Notes: generated from the letters alone by a model not told the origin. DNA of 64,000 nucleotides from Gammaproteobacteria bacterium (GCA_029861535.1 JAOTZC010000005.1:48530-112529), one strand, 5' to 3'; numbered from the stretch's first letter, positions 37,102 to 46,963 are shown. Made by a program: numbers and translations.

Positions 37102-37252
37102 ATGGCTCGCTGCCGCTGCGCTTTACTTCCGCTGAAAAGCACCCCATCCGCAGTCGCGCTCGCTGAGAGCAGCTAATGTCGGCCATTCGTCGGTCGTAGA
37201 GTTAGTGCCGACGAGGGTCTTCGACCGAAGTAAAGCGCAACGAAGTGAGCCA
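37102..37252. repeat. Inverted repeat pair ATGGCTC...GCGCTTTACTTC
   Basis: GCGCTTTACTTC at 37118-37129 is the exact reverse complement of GAAGTAAAGCGC at 37227-37238, and ATGGCTCGCT at 37102 mirrors AGTGAGCCAT ending at 37252. Because the right arm lies in the loop of the 37204-37278 repeat, two alternative foldings compete in this RNA. Confidence 0.7.
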
Positions 37253-37278
37253 TGAGGGAGAGGACCCTCGTCGGCACT
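37204..37278. repeat. 16-base inverted repeat after prs
   Basis: AGTGCCGACGAGGGTC (37204-37219) and GACCCTCGTCGGCACT (37263-37278) are perfect complements with a 43-base loop. It lies 14 bases past the prs stop on the minus strand and has no trailing T run, so a simple terminator is unlikely. Confidence 0.85.
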
Positions 37279-37292
37279 GACATCAGCCATTC

Positions 37293-38246
37293 TCAATCGA
37301 CGTACATCGACGACACAGATTCCTCGTCGGATATCCTGCGCATTGTCTCTGCGAGCAAATCCGCCGTCGACAGTTGTCGAATCTTCTTGCACGCCTGCGC
37401 CTCTTCATTGAGTGGAATCGTGTCCGTCACGACAACCTCATCAAGCTCGGAATCGGTAATGCGCTGCACAGCGGGACCCGACAAGACGGCATGAGTAATG
37501 TAGGCGGCAACAGACGCAGCGCCCATGTCCTTCAGCGCGCCGGCGGCATGGCACAGGGTGCCGGCCGTGTCGACCATGTCATCGATCATGACGCAGTTCT
37601 TGCCCTCGACCTCGCCAATAATATTCATGACTTCGGACTGGTTGGCTTTGTCGCGGCGCTTGTCGATGATGACCAAGTCGGCGTCATCAAGACGTTTTGC
37701 GAGAGCCCGTGCGCGCACGACGCCACCGACGTCCGGTGACACCACGACCATGTCTTCATACTTTTGCTTCCAGACGTCACCCAGTAACAATGGTGAGGCA
37801 TAGACATTGTCGACCGCGATGTCGAAAAAGCCCTGAATCTGGTCGGCATGCAGATCGACCGTTAAGACCCGGTCGACGCCGGCCGTGCCAATCAGTTTGG
37901 CGACGAGCTTTGCCGTGATCGGCACACGCGCCGAACGCGGACGACGGTCCTGGCGCGCATAGCCGAAATACGGAATGACCGCTGTAATCCGGGCTGCCGA
38001 TGCGCGTCGGGCAGCGTCGACCATAACCAGCAGCTCCATCAGGTTTTCGGCAGCCGGCGGGCAGGTTGACTGCACAATAAAAGTCTCGCGACCGCGAATA
38101 TTCTCGAGTATTTCTACGTTGATCTCACCGTCTGAAAAACGCCCAACCTGGGCTCGAGCTAGCGGAACGTGCAAGCAGCGCGCGATATCGTGAGCCAGTT
38201 GCGGGTGCGCGTTACCCGAGAAAACGGCCATTGATGAGAGTTCCAC
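37293..38246 (-). CDS. prs: Ribose-phosphate pyrophosphokinase
   Basis: Prs makes phosphoribosyl pyrophosphate for nucleotide, histidine and tryptophan synthesis. The 317-residue protein shows [18 protein letters not shown] near the start, [12 protein letters not shown], the ATP-site [21 protein letters not shown] around residue 95, and the PRPP loop [18 protein letters not shown] around 220. I chose GTG at 38246 because AGGGGG precedes it; an internal ATG at 38231 is an alternative and gives the common family start. The upstream tRNA-Gln lies 20 bases away, so both may share a transcript. Confidence 0.95.
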   Translation of the reverse strand: MELSSMAVFSGNAHPQLAHDIARCLHVPLARAQVGRFSDGEINVEILENIRGRETFIVQSTCPPAAENLMELLVMVDAARRASAARITAVIPYFGYARQDRRPRSARVPITAKLVAKLIGTAGVDRVLTVDLHADQIQGFFDIAVDNVYASPLLLGDVWKQKYEDMVVVSPDVGGVVRARALAKRLDDADLVIIDKRRDKANQSEVMNIIGEVEGKNCVMIDDMVDTAGTLCHAAGALKDMGAASVAAYITHAVLSGPAVQRITDSELDEVVVTDTIPLNEEAQACKKIRQLSTADLLAETMRRISDEESVSSMYVD

Positions 38247-38265
38247 GAATACCCCCTAGGATAGA

Positions 38266-38340
38266 TGGCTGGGGCGGCAGGGATCGAACCTGCGAATCAC
38301 GGGATCAAAACCCGTTGCCTTACCACTTGGCTACGCCCCA
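38266..38340 (-). tRNA. tRNA-Gln (TTG anticodon)
   Basis: The minus strand reads TGGGGCGTAGCCAAGTGGTA, an anticodon arm ACGGGTTTTGATCCCGT with TTG in the loop, GTTCGATCC in the T arm, and an encoded CCA. All four stems pair. tRNA-Gln between lolB (or ispE) and prs is a standard gammaproteobacterial arrangement. Confidence 0.95.
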
Positions 38341-38454
38341 TTAGTGCTGAAAGCCCCCAACACGCGGATTCCGCGCGCTTATGCGGCGCACGTTCGCGAC
38401 GCGCCCTCGCAGCGCAATTGTGAGTGTCTCCCCTGGTGCTGTCAACGACGTCGG

Positions 38455-39099
38455 CTACCAGGACGCAACGGCTTCGTGAAACACCCAGCGATCGATGACC
38501 AGACGCACATTGGTTTCAGAATTCGATGCATTTAACAGCCGTGGCATCGGTTGCCCGCCACCGGCTTCGCGGTAACGGCTGATCGAGACTGTCCAGCCGC
38601 GCTGGGATAGCTCCGTCAGTTCGCCGGCTTCGCCAAATGCCATTTCGGCTGGCACGCGCGGATCCGGGATGCCGAGTGCCCAGTAGCGCAAGCTCTCGAC
38701 AGGAATTGTCCAGCCGTAGCGATAGTAGAGATCATCCTCGACATCCGCGAGCACTGTGGTAACGCCATCTTTGTCGGTGACCTCGACAACACGATCGTCT
38801 CCCTCAATTCGCACCGTGCCTATGCCCAACGGCCCACTGACGGTCGCACGGAAATCCGACTCTTGTTGGTACCAGCGCAGTTTGCCGTTAAAACCGTCAT
38901 CGCCGGCCTTGACCGCGATTCGGCCATTGAAGTCGAATTGATCGATCTGGCTCAGTACCGTGGAACGCCGATCCCAGTCGCTGATGTCCGGCAATTCGAC
39001 GCCCTTTTGAGTCGCGCAGCCGGCCAACAGCATTGCTGATGCGACGAGTGCTCGGCCAAGGCGGCTAGTCGAGATCGGGAAATACACGCTCGCGAACAT
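38455..39099 (-). CDS. lolB: Outer-membrane lipoprotein receptor LolB
   Basis: LolB takes lipoproteins from LolA and inserts them into the outer membrane, and is itself a lipoprotein. The 214-residue protein has a signal peptide with lipobox LLAGC (cysteine near residue 28). It then shows the LolB blocks FNGRIAVKAGDDGFNGKLRW, FRATVSGPLGIGTVRIEG and MPRLLNAS. The N-terminus begins within the end of the upstream TPR gene (35-base overlap); a start some residues later is possible. Only 114 bases separate it from tRNA-Gln, where ispE would normally be. Confidence 0.92.
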   Translation of the reverse strand: MFASVYFPISTSRLGRALVASAMLLAGCATQKGVELPDISDWDRRSTVLSQIDQFDFNGRIAVKAGDDGFNGKLRWYQQESDFRATVSGPLGIGTVRIEGDDRVVEVTDKDGVTTVLADVEDDLYYRYGWTIPVESLRYWALGIPDPRVPAEMAFGEAGELTELSQRGWTVSISRYREAGGGQPMPRLLNASNSETNVRLVIDRWVFHEAVASW

Positions 39100-40762
39100 C
39101 TCTCAATAACGGACTTTCAGGGTCCTTCGATTCGGCCGCGACCAACAACTCCATCGCCTCATCTTTGCGGGCAAGTACCGCCAGCACTTCGACGATATGG
39201 GCGGCCACTTCCGGATCGTCAAGGCGTGAATAGGCCTTGGTAAGTTCAGTGAGTGCCTCTTCGTGTCTGCCGCGTTTGTGCAGGACCCACCCCAGACTGT
39301 CGATGATAGCTGCGCTCTCCGGATCGTATTTGAGCGCCTTACGGATCAGCCTTTCGGCCTCGCGATAGTTGTCGGTGCGATCGGCGAGCGTGTAACCGAG
39401 GGCATTCAGTGACGTCGCGCTCTCGGGCCATCGTTTGACGGTTTTTCGGTATTGCAGCAATGCGTCGTCGAGTCGCTGCATGCGCAATAACAATTCCGCT
39501 CGCCCCAGCGATATGCCTTCTGAGTCGGGCCGATATTCGACGAGCTGGTCGTAATAATTCAGGGACTCGTCATATCGCTCAAGCGACGCAAGTAGTTGCG
39601 CTTTTGCCTGCACGATCTCGATCGCGTACTGAGGATTGTCGCGGGCGAATTCGTCGAGCTGTTCAACAGCCGTATTCGGTGCTTCTCGCTCAAACGCGAC
39701 CAATGCCGCGGCGCGCCGCTGTGCAGCAACCGCATTGGGTCCTTCTGTCACCTGCGAATACAATCGAATCGCACGATCCGATTCGTCGCGAAAATCAGCG
39801 ATGCGGGCAAGGTAATAAAGCGCATCCATCGTGTGTTGGCCGCTCGACAAAAGGTCTTCGAAGTCCTCCCACGCCGCGTCCAAATTCTCCTGCCGAAAAT
39901 TGATGATAGCCATCAGTCTAAGAGCGTCGGCGTGAGCGCTGTTTTCAAGCAGGATTTGGTTGACCTGGCTCAGCGCGTCGTCGTCGCGACCAGCGGTCAT
40001 CAGCAGCAGTGCAAGTTCCATTCGCGCCGTGGGGTCCGGTTGCGGATTGTCGCCAATGATCCGCGCGACATAGTCGATTGCCTCATCTTGCTCGCCGGAA
40101 AGCAGCAGGATGCGACCGTACAGTAGCTTGGCCTTCATGTGGAGCCATTCGCCCGGTTCAAGTTCCAGCACTCTCAACGTGCGCTGCTTCGCGCCGTCAA
40201 TGTCGCCAGCCTGCATTGCCGTTACGGCGGCCGCATAGTGGGCATCCGGTGAATCTTTGTACGGTTTGGCGAGCGCCCACATGACCTTATTGGCAGCCTC
40301 GGCATCTTCGTCGCCAAGAACAGAAACCAGCGACAGCAGGCGATTTTCGGGCGGAGTTTCGCCGCGTTCAATGAGCTTTTTGTAGCTGCGCCGCGCGGCG
40401 CGAATATCGCCTAGCCGGAGCTGCAGTCGCGCGATTTGAAAGAGCGCTTCGTCGCTGTCTTTGTCCAATTCGAGCCAGCGCTTAGCCGATTTGACCGCTT
40501 CTTCATTAAAACCGAAGCTTTCGCCCACACGTGTTGCTTGGCGTGCGATTTCGACGCTGTTGCTGAGCTCCGCCGCCATCCGATATTCGCGCGTCGCCTG
40601 CAAGTAATCCATGTGCTGCAGCGCGATCTCCGCCTGCAATAGGTGCGCGCTGGCGTCTTCGCTGTCCGTATCGTCCGCCATCGCGGCCGAGCCGAGAATA
40701 TTCAAAAACACCAGGGCCGATGCGGCAACAATGGCCACCAGCCGTCGAAAATCGTCGTACAT
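39065..40762 (-). CDS. Exported tetratricopeptide repeat protein
   Basis: A 565-residue protein with a signal peptide (MYDDFRRLVAIVAASALVF, cleavage near GSAAMADD) and TPR repeats over almost its whole length. Examples are AKRWLELDKDSDEALFQIA near residue 74 and the C-terminal set LNALGYTLADRTDNYREAERL and DSLGWVLHKRGRHEEALTEL. Homologues sit next to lolB in many gammaproteobacteria. The start at 40762 is chosen because AAGG lies five bases upstream; the longer frame to 40960 has no signal peptide and runs into the hemA region. It probably scaffolds a periplasmic complex; the partner is unknown. Confidence 0.87.
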   Translation of the reverse strand: MYDDFRRLVAIVAASALVFLNILGSAAMADDTDSEDASAHLLQAEIALQHMDYLQATREYRMAAELSNSVEIARQATRVGESFGFNEEAVKSAKRWLELDKDSDEALFQIARLQLRLGDIRAARRSYKKLIERGETPPENRLLSLVSVLGDEDAEAANKVMWALAKPYKDSPDAHYAAAVTAMQAGDIDGAKQRTLRVLELEPGEWLHMKAKLLYGRILLLSGEQDEAIDYVARIIGDNPQPDPTARMELALLLMTAGRDDDALSQVNQILLENSAHADALRLMAIINFRQENLDAAWEDFEDLLSSGQHTMDALYYLARIADFRDESDRAIRLYSQVTEGPNAVAAQRRAAALVAFEREAPNTAVEQLDEFARDNPQYAIEIVQAKAQLLASLERYDESLNYYDQLVEYRPDSEGISLGRAELLLRMQRLDDALLQYRKTVKRWPESATSLNALGYTLADRTDNYREAERLIRKALKYDPESAAIIDSLGWVLHKRGRHEEALTELTKAYSRLDDPEVAAHIVEVLAVLARKDEAMELLVAAESKDPESPLLRDVRERVFPDLD

Positions 40763-40930
40763 ATTTCCCTTACTGATCATTGCTGTCGCGGTCGAGCCCG
40801 AGGTATCACTGCCGCGAATATACGTTGAATAAATACACAGACAAGGAACTACACGTTCAGTTCGCTTATGATACGCGCTGAATGTGCATTTTCCTTCAGG
40901 TGCGATACCTGCACCGCGTCTAAGTCTGCT

Positions 40931-42196
40931 ATGCCGCTCAAAATACTCGGGCTGAACCATACCACGGCACCTGTCGAAATTCGCGAGCAGGTGGTCTTCG
41001 CTGGCGACGAGATTCGCCGGGCGCTAACCGCCGTGCGCGATCTCGACGGCGTTGACGAGGCCGTGCTGCTATCGACCTGCAATCGCACAGAGTTTTATGT
41101 CAATACTGAAAACGGTGGCCACGAGCGCCTCTCGGCGTGGCTGCATGACGAACGCAACTTAGATCCGTCGTTCAGTGGCTCGCTGTTTGAGAAAAACGGA
41201 GACGATGCGATTCGACACATATTCCGGGTTGCCTGCGGTCTCGACTCGATGGTGCTTGGCGAACCGCAAATTCTCGGTCAACTGAAGGATGCCTATCGCG
41301 ACGCGGAGGCCGCCGGCACCATCGGAACAACTTTGAGTCGCTTGCTTCAACATACGTTTTCGGTCGCCAAAAAGGTACGCACCGACACAGAGATCGGTGC
41401 CAGGCCGGTCTCGGTGGCGTCCGCCGCCGTTACGTTGGCCGAACAGTTTTTTGCCGGCTTCAAGCAGCACACTGCGCTTCTCGTTGGCGCCGGCATTACC
41501 GTCGAATTACTCGCCAAGCACTTGACACGAAAAGGCATCGGACGGCTCTTCGTCGCGAACCGCGACCTAGATCGCGCCCGCAATCTCGCGAGCCAGTTTG
41601 GCGGATTCGCGTTGCCGCTGTCTGAGCTTGAAGGCACGTTGCCGGAGGCTGACATCCTGATCAGCTCGACCGCGAGCGCGGACCCGATCATCAGTGTTCA
41701 GCAAGTCAAGGCGGCGATCAAAGCACGCAAGCGACAACCAATCTTCGCCGTTGATATCGCTGTGCCACGTGACATAGAAGCGGGGGTTGCAAATCTGAAT
41801 GACGTCTATCTGTATACGGTTGACGACCTCGATAAGGTTATTCTCGAAGGACAGGGCAATCGAGAAGCAGCGGCTGTTGACGCTAATCGTATACTCGACG
41901 ACGAAATCGGTCGTTATCTGTCGATCGAACGCTCCAAGCAAGTCGCACCGGTAATTACGGCACTCAGGGATCAGGGTGAAGAAGTCCGTGAACAGGTGCT
42001 CGAACAGGCGCGTCGGCGGCTGGCCCAAGGCGCCAATGGTGACGAGGTACTCGAGTACGCGACAGCATCATTGATGAAAAAACTGCTACACAATCCTAGC
42101 GTGCGGCTGCGCGAGGCTGGTGAGTCGAGCGACGAAGCATTAATTCAGACCGCGCGCTCATTGTTTGGCCTCGACAAAGACGACCCGGATAAATGA
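40931..42196 (+). CDS. hemA: Glutamyl-tRNA reductase
   Basis: HemA reduces Glu-tRNA to glutamate-1-semialdehyde, the first committed step of tetrapyrrole synthesis by the C5 route. The 421-residue protein shows [14 protein letters not shown] near the start, the catalytic cysteine C50 in [25 protein letters not shown] around residue 110 and the NADPH-binding block [16 protein letters not shown] around 183. The ATG at 40931 gives the family N-terminus; an upstream frame from 40868 is rejected. It overlaps prfA by four bases (ATGA) and diverges from the TPR-lolB genes. Confidence 0.96.
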   Translation: MPLKILGLNHTTAPVEIREQVVFAGDEIRRALTAVRDLDGVDEAVLLSTCNRTEFYVNTENGGHERLSAWLHDERNLDPSFSGSLFEKNGDDAIRHIFRVACGLDSMVLGEPQILGQLKDAYRDAEAAGTIGTTLSRLLQHTFSVAKKVRTDTEIGARPVSVASAAVTLAEQFFAGFKQHTALLVGAGITVELLAKHLTRKGIGRLFVANRDLDRARNLASQFGGFALPLSELEGTLPEADILISSTASADPIISVQQVKAAIKARKRQPIFAVDIAVPRDIEAGVANLNDVYLYTVDDLDKVILEGQGNREAAAVDANRILDDEIGRYLSIERSKQVAPVITALRDQGEEVREQVLEQARRRLAQGANGDEVLEYATASLMKKLLHNPSVRLREAGESSDEALIQTARSLFGLDKDDPDK

Positions 42197-43275
42197 AGGA
42201 TTCAATACGACACAAACTCGAAACTGTGCGAGATCGATTCGAGGAGCTAGCTGGACTACTTGCTGATCCAGATGTGATTGGTGACCAGAATCAATTTCGC
42301 GACTTGTCTGTCGAGTATTCCCGCGTCGGGCCTGTCGTCGCGCTGTTTAAGGACTACGAGGCGCTAGCTGACGACATTGTTGCCGCCGAGGAAATGGCGA
42401 ACGACGATGCTGACGACGTGCGCAAGATGGGGCAGGAAGAACTCGAATCGCTGACGGCCCGCCGTGACGACTTGTTGAGCGAGTTGCAGAAAGCGCTGAT
42501 TCCACCGGACCCTTATGACAATGCCAATGTTTATCTCGAAATTCGTGCCGGCACCGGCGGCGACGAGGCGGCAATATTTGCCGGCGACCTATTTCGCATG
42601 TATTCAAAGTACGCTGAAAATATGCGTTGGAAGATTGAAATACTCAGCGCTCGCGAGGGTGAGCACGGTGGTTACAAGGAAATTATCAGCCGCATGACCG
42701 GTAGCGGTATTTACGCGAACTTAAAGTTTGAATCCGGTGCACATCGTGTCCAGCGTGTTCCGGCCACAGAATCCCAGGGCCGTATTCATACGTCTGCCTG
42801 TACGGTTGCTGTATTACCAGAGCCCGACGAAGTCGAAGCGGAAGAAATCAATAACGCGGATTTGCGCGTCGACACCTACCGAGCGTCGGGCGCTGGCGGA
42901 CAGCACGTCAACAAAACCGACTCAGCGGTCCGACTGACCCATCTGCCGTCGGGTATTGTCGTCGAGTGCCAGGATGAACGTTCTCAGCATAAGAACAGGG
43001 CCCGTGCGATGTCGCTGCTGCAAGCCCGGCTGCTTGACGCAAAGGTCGCTGCGCAACAGAGCGAACAAGCACAGCGGCGAAAACTGCTGGTCGGTTCCGG
43101 CGATCGCTCCGAACGCATTCGTACTTACAACTACCCGCAGGGGCGCGTGACCGACCATCGCATCAATCTGACACTGTACAAACTCGACGAAATCCTCACC
43201 GGAGATTTGTCACAGGTCATAGACCCGCTGACCAGCGAACATCAGGCCGACCAGCTGGCGGCGCTTGCCGAATAA
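42193..43275 (+). CDS. prfA: Peptide chain release factor 1
   Basis: RF1 terminates translation at UAA and UAG. The 360-residue protein contains the stop-recognising tripeptide in [20 protein letters not shown] (residues around 185) and the catalytic GGQ at 235-237 ([20 protein letters not shown]). The length matches E. coli RF1. It is coupled to hemA by a four-base overlap. In E. coli prmC, whose product methylates GGQ, follows directly; here prmC lies 11.7 kb away, after an accessory segment. Confidence 0.97.
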   Translation: MKDSIRHKLETVRDRFEELAGLLADPDVIGDQNQFRDLSVEYSRVGPVVALFKDYEALADDIVAAEEMANDDADDVRKMGQEELESLTARRDDLLSELQKALIPPDPYDNANVYLEIRAGTGGDEAAIFAGDLFRMYSKYAENMRWKIEILSAREGEHGGYKEIISRMTGSGIYANLKFESGAHRVQRVPATESQGRIHTSACTVAVLPEPDEVEAEEINNADLRVDTYRASGAGGQHVNKTDSAVRLTHLPSGIVVECQDERSQHKNRARAMSLLQARLLDAKVAAQQSEQAQRRKLLVGSGDRSERIRTYNYPQGRVTDHRINLTLYKLDEILTGDLSQVIDPLTSEHQADQLAALAE

Positions 43276-43338
43276 AGTGGCCATTGCGAAAGCCTTATTT
43301 GCGACCAGAACTCAAGAGGTGTCAATTTTGTTATCTCG

Positions 43339-44916
43339 TTAACAAGGCTGAATACTTTGATTTTCGAGCCTCTGCACTAATTCTGAATATTTCGGATGCG
43401 ATCGTAAATTTTGAAGGTCCTCGTCATTTCTCATCCAGGCAGCGCTGACCGTTCCGTTTTCAATCGCCTGCTCGAGGTAATCGAGCGCCACGTCTTGCTC
43501 TCCCAGCGTTGCGTAGTTACAGGCGACGTTATAAAGCACAACGGAGTCGTTCGGATCGATTTCCAGTGCCCGTCGTAACCAGCGTTTCCCACGATCAATC
43601 TCTCCTGACAGAATCAACGATCCCGCGCCAAGATGTAGTGCGCGTGCATCGTCAGGATGCCATTCGAGATGTTTTTCAACGGCGGCGATGCTCGGTTTTG
43701 CTTCGGCCAGGGCCTCATCTGTTCGTCCCAAGCCGCGCAAAATCTGCACGCGCAGCAACCTCGACTGATAGTCCTCTGGATTGACTTCGGCCGCTTTTGC
43801 GAATAGTTCGGCGGCCAGCGGCAAGTCTCCCTGATGAAATTTTGTTCGGGCATAATAATAATAGGCCTCGAACAATCTCGGATTCAGCTCAAGTGCTTTT
43901 AAGAACCGTGCTTCAGCCAGTTCAAAATCTTCGCAGATAAGATAGGCCAAGCCACGAGAAGCATGAGCCTCCGCCAGATCGGGGCTGAGTCCCAGCGCCC
44001 GTTCACTCGCTTTGCTCGCCTGCCCACGATAGCTTTCCTTGGGATCTACATACATCATCAGAAACGAAAAACAGTCGGCGTATCCCGCCCATGCCAACGC
44101 AAATTCGGAATCGATGTCGATGGCCTGGCGAAACATCTGTCGCGCAAACTCGATATCCTTCTTACGAAAGCGATTGAAGAACTGTCGTCCACGAAGATAA
44201 TGCTCATACGCCTGCACGTCGCGGCTGGACGTAGTTTTGACAGGGGTGAGCGTATCCAGCAGTGATTGCACGATACATGTAGCAATCTCATCCTGAATCG
44301 CGAAAATATCTTCTAACTCCTGATCGAAGCTCTTCGACCACAGGTGATAGCCGTCAGCAACCTTGACGAGTTGCGCCGTAACGCGCAGTTGGCTGCCTGA
44401 TTTTCTTACGCTGCCTTCGAGGATCGTCTTTACTCCAAGTGCGTTACCGATTTTGCGAATATCTCCTTCGCGGTTCTTGAATTGAAACGAAGATGTGCGA
44501 GCGGCAACGTGCAATTTCTCAATCTTCGTCAATGCGTTTAGGATTTCCTCGGCCACACCCTCACAAAAATATCCTTGGTCTTTGTCAGGGCTCATGTCGG
44601 CGAACGGCAGCACCGCAATTGACGGTACGTCGTCACTGGCACGTGCAGCAACGACGATATCTGAGTCACGTTGCAGACCGGTGGGCGTTATATCGAATAT
44701 CCAGGACAGAATCAGCGCCACCGGAAATCCGACAATGACAACAATGACCAGAACGGTCATTGTCCAATCTGGGAGGCCCAAAGGCTCGAACGTCACCTCG
44801 CCAATTTGCAGCAGGATCCAGCCAATGACCGCGTAGGCCGCAATAACCGGATACACCTTGCGGCGTTTCAGTTGCCGCGAAATTTCAGCCAATGACGATA
44901 GTGGGCGCATTCTCAT
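43339..44916 (-). CDS. TolB-like and TPR-domain membrane protein
   Basis: The 525-residue protein starts with a cytoplasmic segment and two transmembrane helices (YPVIAAYAVIGWILLQIG and MTVLVIVVIVGFPVALILSWIF). A TolB-like domain follows (SIAVLPFADMSPDKDQGYFCEGVAEEILNAL, then TSSFQFKN and GVKTILEGSVRKSGSQLRVTAQL, residues 95-210), and then TPR repeats to the C-terminus. Such proteins are often annotated as adenylate/guanylate cyclase-like TPR proteins because the same module occurs there, but no cyclase domain is present here. It probably senses or scaffolds at the membrane. Function unknown. Confidence 0.87.
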   Translation of the reverse strand: MRMRPLSSLAEISRQLKRRKVYPVIAAYAVIGWILLQIGEVTFEPLGLPDWTMTVLVIVVIVGFPVALILSWIFDITPTGLQRDSDIVVAARASDDVPSIAVLPFADMSPDKDQGYFCEGVAEEILNALTKIEKLHVAARTSSFQFKNREGDIRKIGNALGVKTILEGSVRKSGSQLRVTAQLVKVADGYHLWSKSFDQELEDIFAIQDEIATCIVQSLLDTLTPVKTTSSRDVQAYEHYLRGRQFFNRFRKKDIEFARQMFRQAIDIDSEFALAWAGYADCFSFLMMYVDPKESYRGQASKASERALGLSPDLAEAHASRGLAYLICEDFELAEARFLKALELNPRLFEAYYYYARTKFHQGDLPLAAELFAKAAEVNPEDYQSRLLRVQILRGLGRTDEALAEAKPSIAAVEKHLEWHPDDARALHLGAGSLILSGEIDRGKRWLRRALEIDPNDSVVLYNVACNYATLGEQDVALDYLEQAIENGTVSAAWMRNDEDLQNLRSHPKYSELVQRLENQSIQPC

Positions 44917-45035
44917 AGCGATTGAGCATTATGCAGGGAAACGATTGTACTCTGTATCGATTCCTACAGCGGCGTGGCTGCCGTCCGGGAACGAGCTGAC
45001 TTACAATGGGTGGAAGCCGGAGAGGAAACCATCTA

Positions 45036-45512
45036 ATGAGCGATGTCAGATACGGCGGCTGTCAATGTGGAGCCATTCGTTACCGAGCGATGAGCCTCCG
45101 CGATAATTCCCATGTGTGTCATTGCCGCATGTGCCAGAAAGCCATGGGAAATTTTTTCGCCGCTCTGGTCGGGGTGCCATTGCAGGATTTCGCCTGGACG
45201 AGGGGCGAGGCAGCCGTTTTTCGTAGCTCGGCGCATGTCGAAAGAGGCTTCTGTTCCGCATGCGGCACGCCGCTTTTTTTTCGACAGGATGATGGCACGC
45301 ATATATCCATGACCATTGGGTCTTTTGACCACCCAGAGACCATTCCTTTAACGTATCAGTATGGTATGGAGCGCAAACTACCTCAGGTAGCGCAACTCGC
45401 AGACCTGCCGAATAATGCGACGACTGAAGAGGATGACCCGGAGGAGGCAGCCGCAATAAAGCGGTCGAATCGGCAACACCCCGATCATGAGACGGATCAG
45501 TGGCCGATTTAG
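45036..45512 (+). CDS. GFA family zinc protein
   Basis: The 158-residue protein carries the GFA (glutathione-dependent formaldehyde-activating) family zinc cysteines: CQCGAIRYRA (C9, C11), VCHCRMCQKAMGNFFAALVG (C28, C30, C33) and GFCSACGTPLFF. The C-terminal 40 residues are acidic and not conserved. The ATG at 45036 follows AGAGGAAAC. Family members bind zinc; most have unknown substrates despite the name. The next two genes (cupin and glutathione S-transferase-like) run in the same direction with short gaps, so a glutathione-linked detoxification set is plausible. Confidence 0.87.
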   Translation: MSDVRYGGCQCGAIRYRAMSLRDNSHVCHCRMCQKAMGNFFAALVGVPLQDFAWTRGEAAVFRSSAHVERGFCSACGTPLFFRQDDGTHISMTIGSFDHPETIPLTYQYGMERKLPQVAQLADLPNNATTEEDDPEEAAAIKRSNRQHPDHETDQWPI

Positions 45513-45551
45513 GTTTTGGCTACCGGACGATCGTATCTAGGAGACCGAAGA

Positions 45552-46046
45552 ATGACCAAGCCAATCGTAAACTTAAGCGAATTGAAGTTTTCGGAGTTCG
45601 GCAAAGGAGACCGATTTAGGGCTGAACGTGCGCCCGTTTCAGCGCAGATCGGCGCGAAAAACCTTGGCTATGCGGTAATAAAACTAGCGCCGGGGAAACG
45701 TGCTTGGCCATACCATTCGCATCATGTCATTGAAGAAATGTTTTTTGTTCTTAAAGGACAGGGCACATTGCGACACGCGGACGAAGAATACTCGATCAAA
45801 GAAGGCGATTTCATTTGTTCGCCTGCCGATCCGCAACAGCCCCACCAGATTATCAATTCGTCGGACGAAGAATTGACCTATTTGGCGCTCAGTACCCAAG
45901 AATCAGCAGATGTCATGCTGTACCCAGATTCTGGAAAATACGGCGTATGGTATGGCACGTCGGCAGATCCAAGCGCCCCTGATAGTTTCCGGGTGTTCGC
46001 CCGAAAAGAAACGGCCGTGGATTACTGGGATGGCGAGAGTGATTAG
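45552..46046 (+). CDS. Cupin domain protein
   Basis: The 164-residue protein is a single cupin: AWPYHSHHVIEEMFFVLKGQGTLRH gives the first motif with two histidines and a glutamate, and EGDFICSPADPQQPHQIINSSDEEL the second. This forms a metal site suited to dioxygenase or isomerase chemistry, but substrates cannot be read from it. The chosen ATG at 45552 follows GGAGACCGAAG; a 12-residue upstream extension is open without a good ribosome binding site. It lies between the GFA and GST-like genes. Confidence 0.86.
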   Translation: MTKPIVNLSELKFSEFGKGDRFRAERAPVSAQIGAKNLGYAVIKLAPGKRAWPYHSHHVIEEMFFVLKGQGTLRHADEEYSIKEGDFICSPADPQQPHQIINSSDEELTYLALSTQESADVMLYPDSGKYGVWYGTSADPSAPDSFRVFARKETAVDYWDGESD

Positions 46047-46129
46047 GTGCCATCGAGTGTAACGTCCGTGTCGGACCGTTTCCTACCGACTAACTGCTAA
46101 GTTTATTGCAATGCATAGGAGATGACGAA

Positions 46130-46747
46130 ATGTCTAGCTACAAGCTTACCTATTTCGATTTCGACGGTGGGCGTGGTGAGCCAATCCGTATCGCTTTTCA
46201 CGTGGCAGGAATTGAATTCGAAGACAACCGCATATCGTTTCCCGAATTTAAGGAGATGCGGCAGGGAATGCGCTTCACTTCAGTACCTGTGCTCGAAATC
46301 GATGGCGCCGCGGTCACTCAATCCAACGCCATCAGCCGATTCGTGGGCAAGATGGCGGGCTTGTATCCGGCGGACGATCTACAGGCACTTTATTGTGATG
46401 AAGTTTTGGGAGCCCTCGAGGATCTGAGCCATCAGATCGTGCGAAGCTTTGGACTGCAGGGAGAGGAGCTACGGCTAGCACGCGAAAAACTCGTCGATGG
46501 TTGGATGTCCGGTATTCTGCGGGGGCTGGATCAGTTATTAGCCCGCGGAGGTGGGGAGTACTTCGCCGACAATAGTTTGACCATCGCTGATCTAAAGACC
46601 TTCGTCCAGACGCGCTCGCTGCGCTCTGGAAATCTCGATCATGTCCCGACAGATCTTGTAGAGCGAGTGGCGCCGGGCCTGGTCGAACATCAAGCGCGTA
46701 TAGAGAGCGACCCGCGAGTCGTCGCATACTACGCCACACGCTCGTAA
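46130..46747 (+). CDS. Glutathione S-transferase-like protein
   Basis: The 205-residue protein resembles sigma/alpha-type GSTs: YKLTYFDFDGGRGEPIRIAFHVAGIEF gives the N-terminal thioredoxin fold with Y4 and Y7 as candidate catalytic residues. TSVPVLEIDG with the cis-proline and TQSNAISRFVGK form the glutathione site near residues 55-75, and the all-helical C-terminal domain follows with FADNSLTIADLKTF. AGGAGA lies seven bases upstream of the ATG at 46130. The sigma-like form is less common in bacteria than the beta class. It is the third gene of a possible detoxification set. Confidence 0.86.
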   Translation: MSSYKLTYFDFDGGRGEPIRIAFHVAGIEFEDNRISFPEFKEMRQGMRFTSVPVLEIDGAAVTQSNAISRFVGKMAGLYPADDLQALYCDEVLGALEDLSHQIVRSFGLQGEELRLAREKLVDGWMSGILRGLDQLLARGGGEYFADNSLTIADLKTFVQTRSLRSGNLDHVPTDLVERVAPGLVEHQARIESDPRVVAYYATRS

Positions 46748-46963
46748 TCTTCGATTGAATGAACGTCTGCTCTTAATAAAAGCAGCTATTTAGGATTCGA
46801 CTCAAGAAAATTGCCTGCCGTTTGTCGGCTTTGAACCTAAAAGCAGCTGTTGAGCTAAACTTGGTCGGAAGGGCTGCTAATGACCCGAAGCAGCCATTCG
46901 TGGTTCGTCAGAGTTAGGTAATTTATGCGACACTTTTGTACCGTATTGACGAGTTAAGTTGCC
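46748..46963. repeat. Gap with degenerate intergenic repeats
   Basis: Short related units recur: GTCTGCTCTTAATAAAAGCAGCTATT at about 46767, AAAAGCAGCTGTT at about 46839 and AATGACCCGAAGCAGCCATT at about 46879. Their GTCTGC...AAAGCAG arms are weakly palindromic. The same type occurs at 47381-47550 and 49088-49125. They look like a decayed family of small intergenic repeats; no gene is present. Confidence 0.5.

Larger units (their letters stand above)
36927..37292. other. 366-base gap between prs and rplY without a gene
   Basis: No convincing reading frame is present. Near rplY there is an AT-rich segment (GATAATATTAATAATAT) that may hold the rplY promoter, and a perfect 15-base palindrome TGTCAGA-G-TCTGACA at 36965-36979. 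The half near prs contains the inverted repeats listed separately, so the gap is built mainly of palindromic elements. Confidence 0.7.

Noticed and set aside
36960..37200. A decayed transposase gene in the prs/rplY gap suggested by the TGTCAGA palindrome.
   Set aside because: No frame shows transposase motifs; only palindromic elements can be supported.
43339..44916. Adenylate cyclase, a frequent annotation for TolB-like/TPR proteins.
   Set aside because: No cyclase catalytic domain is present; the protein has only the membrane, TolB-like and TPR parts.
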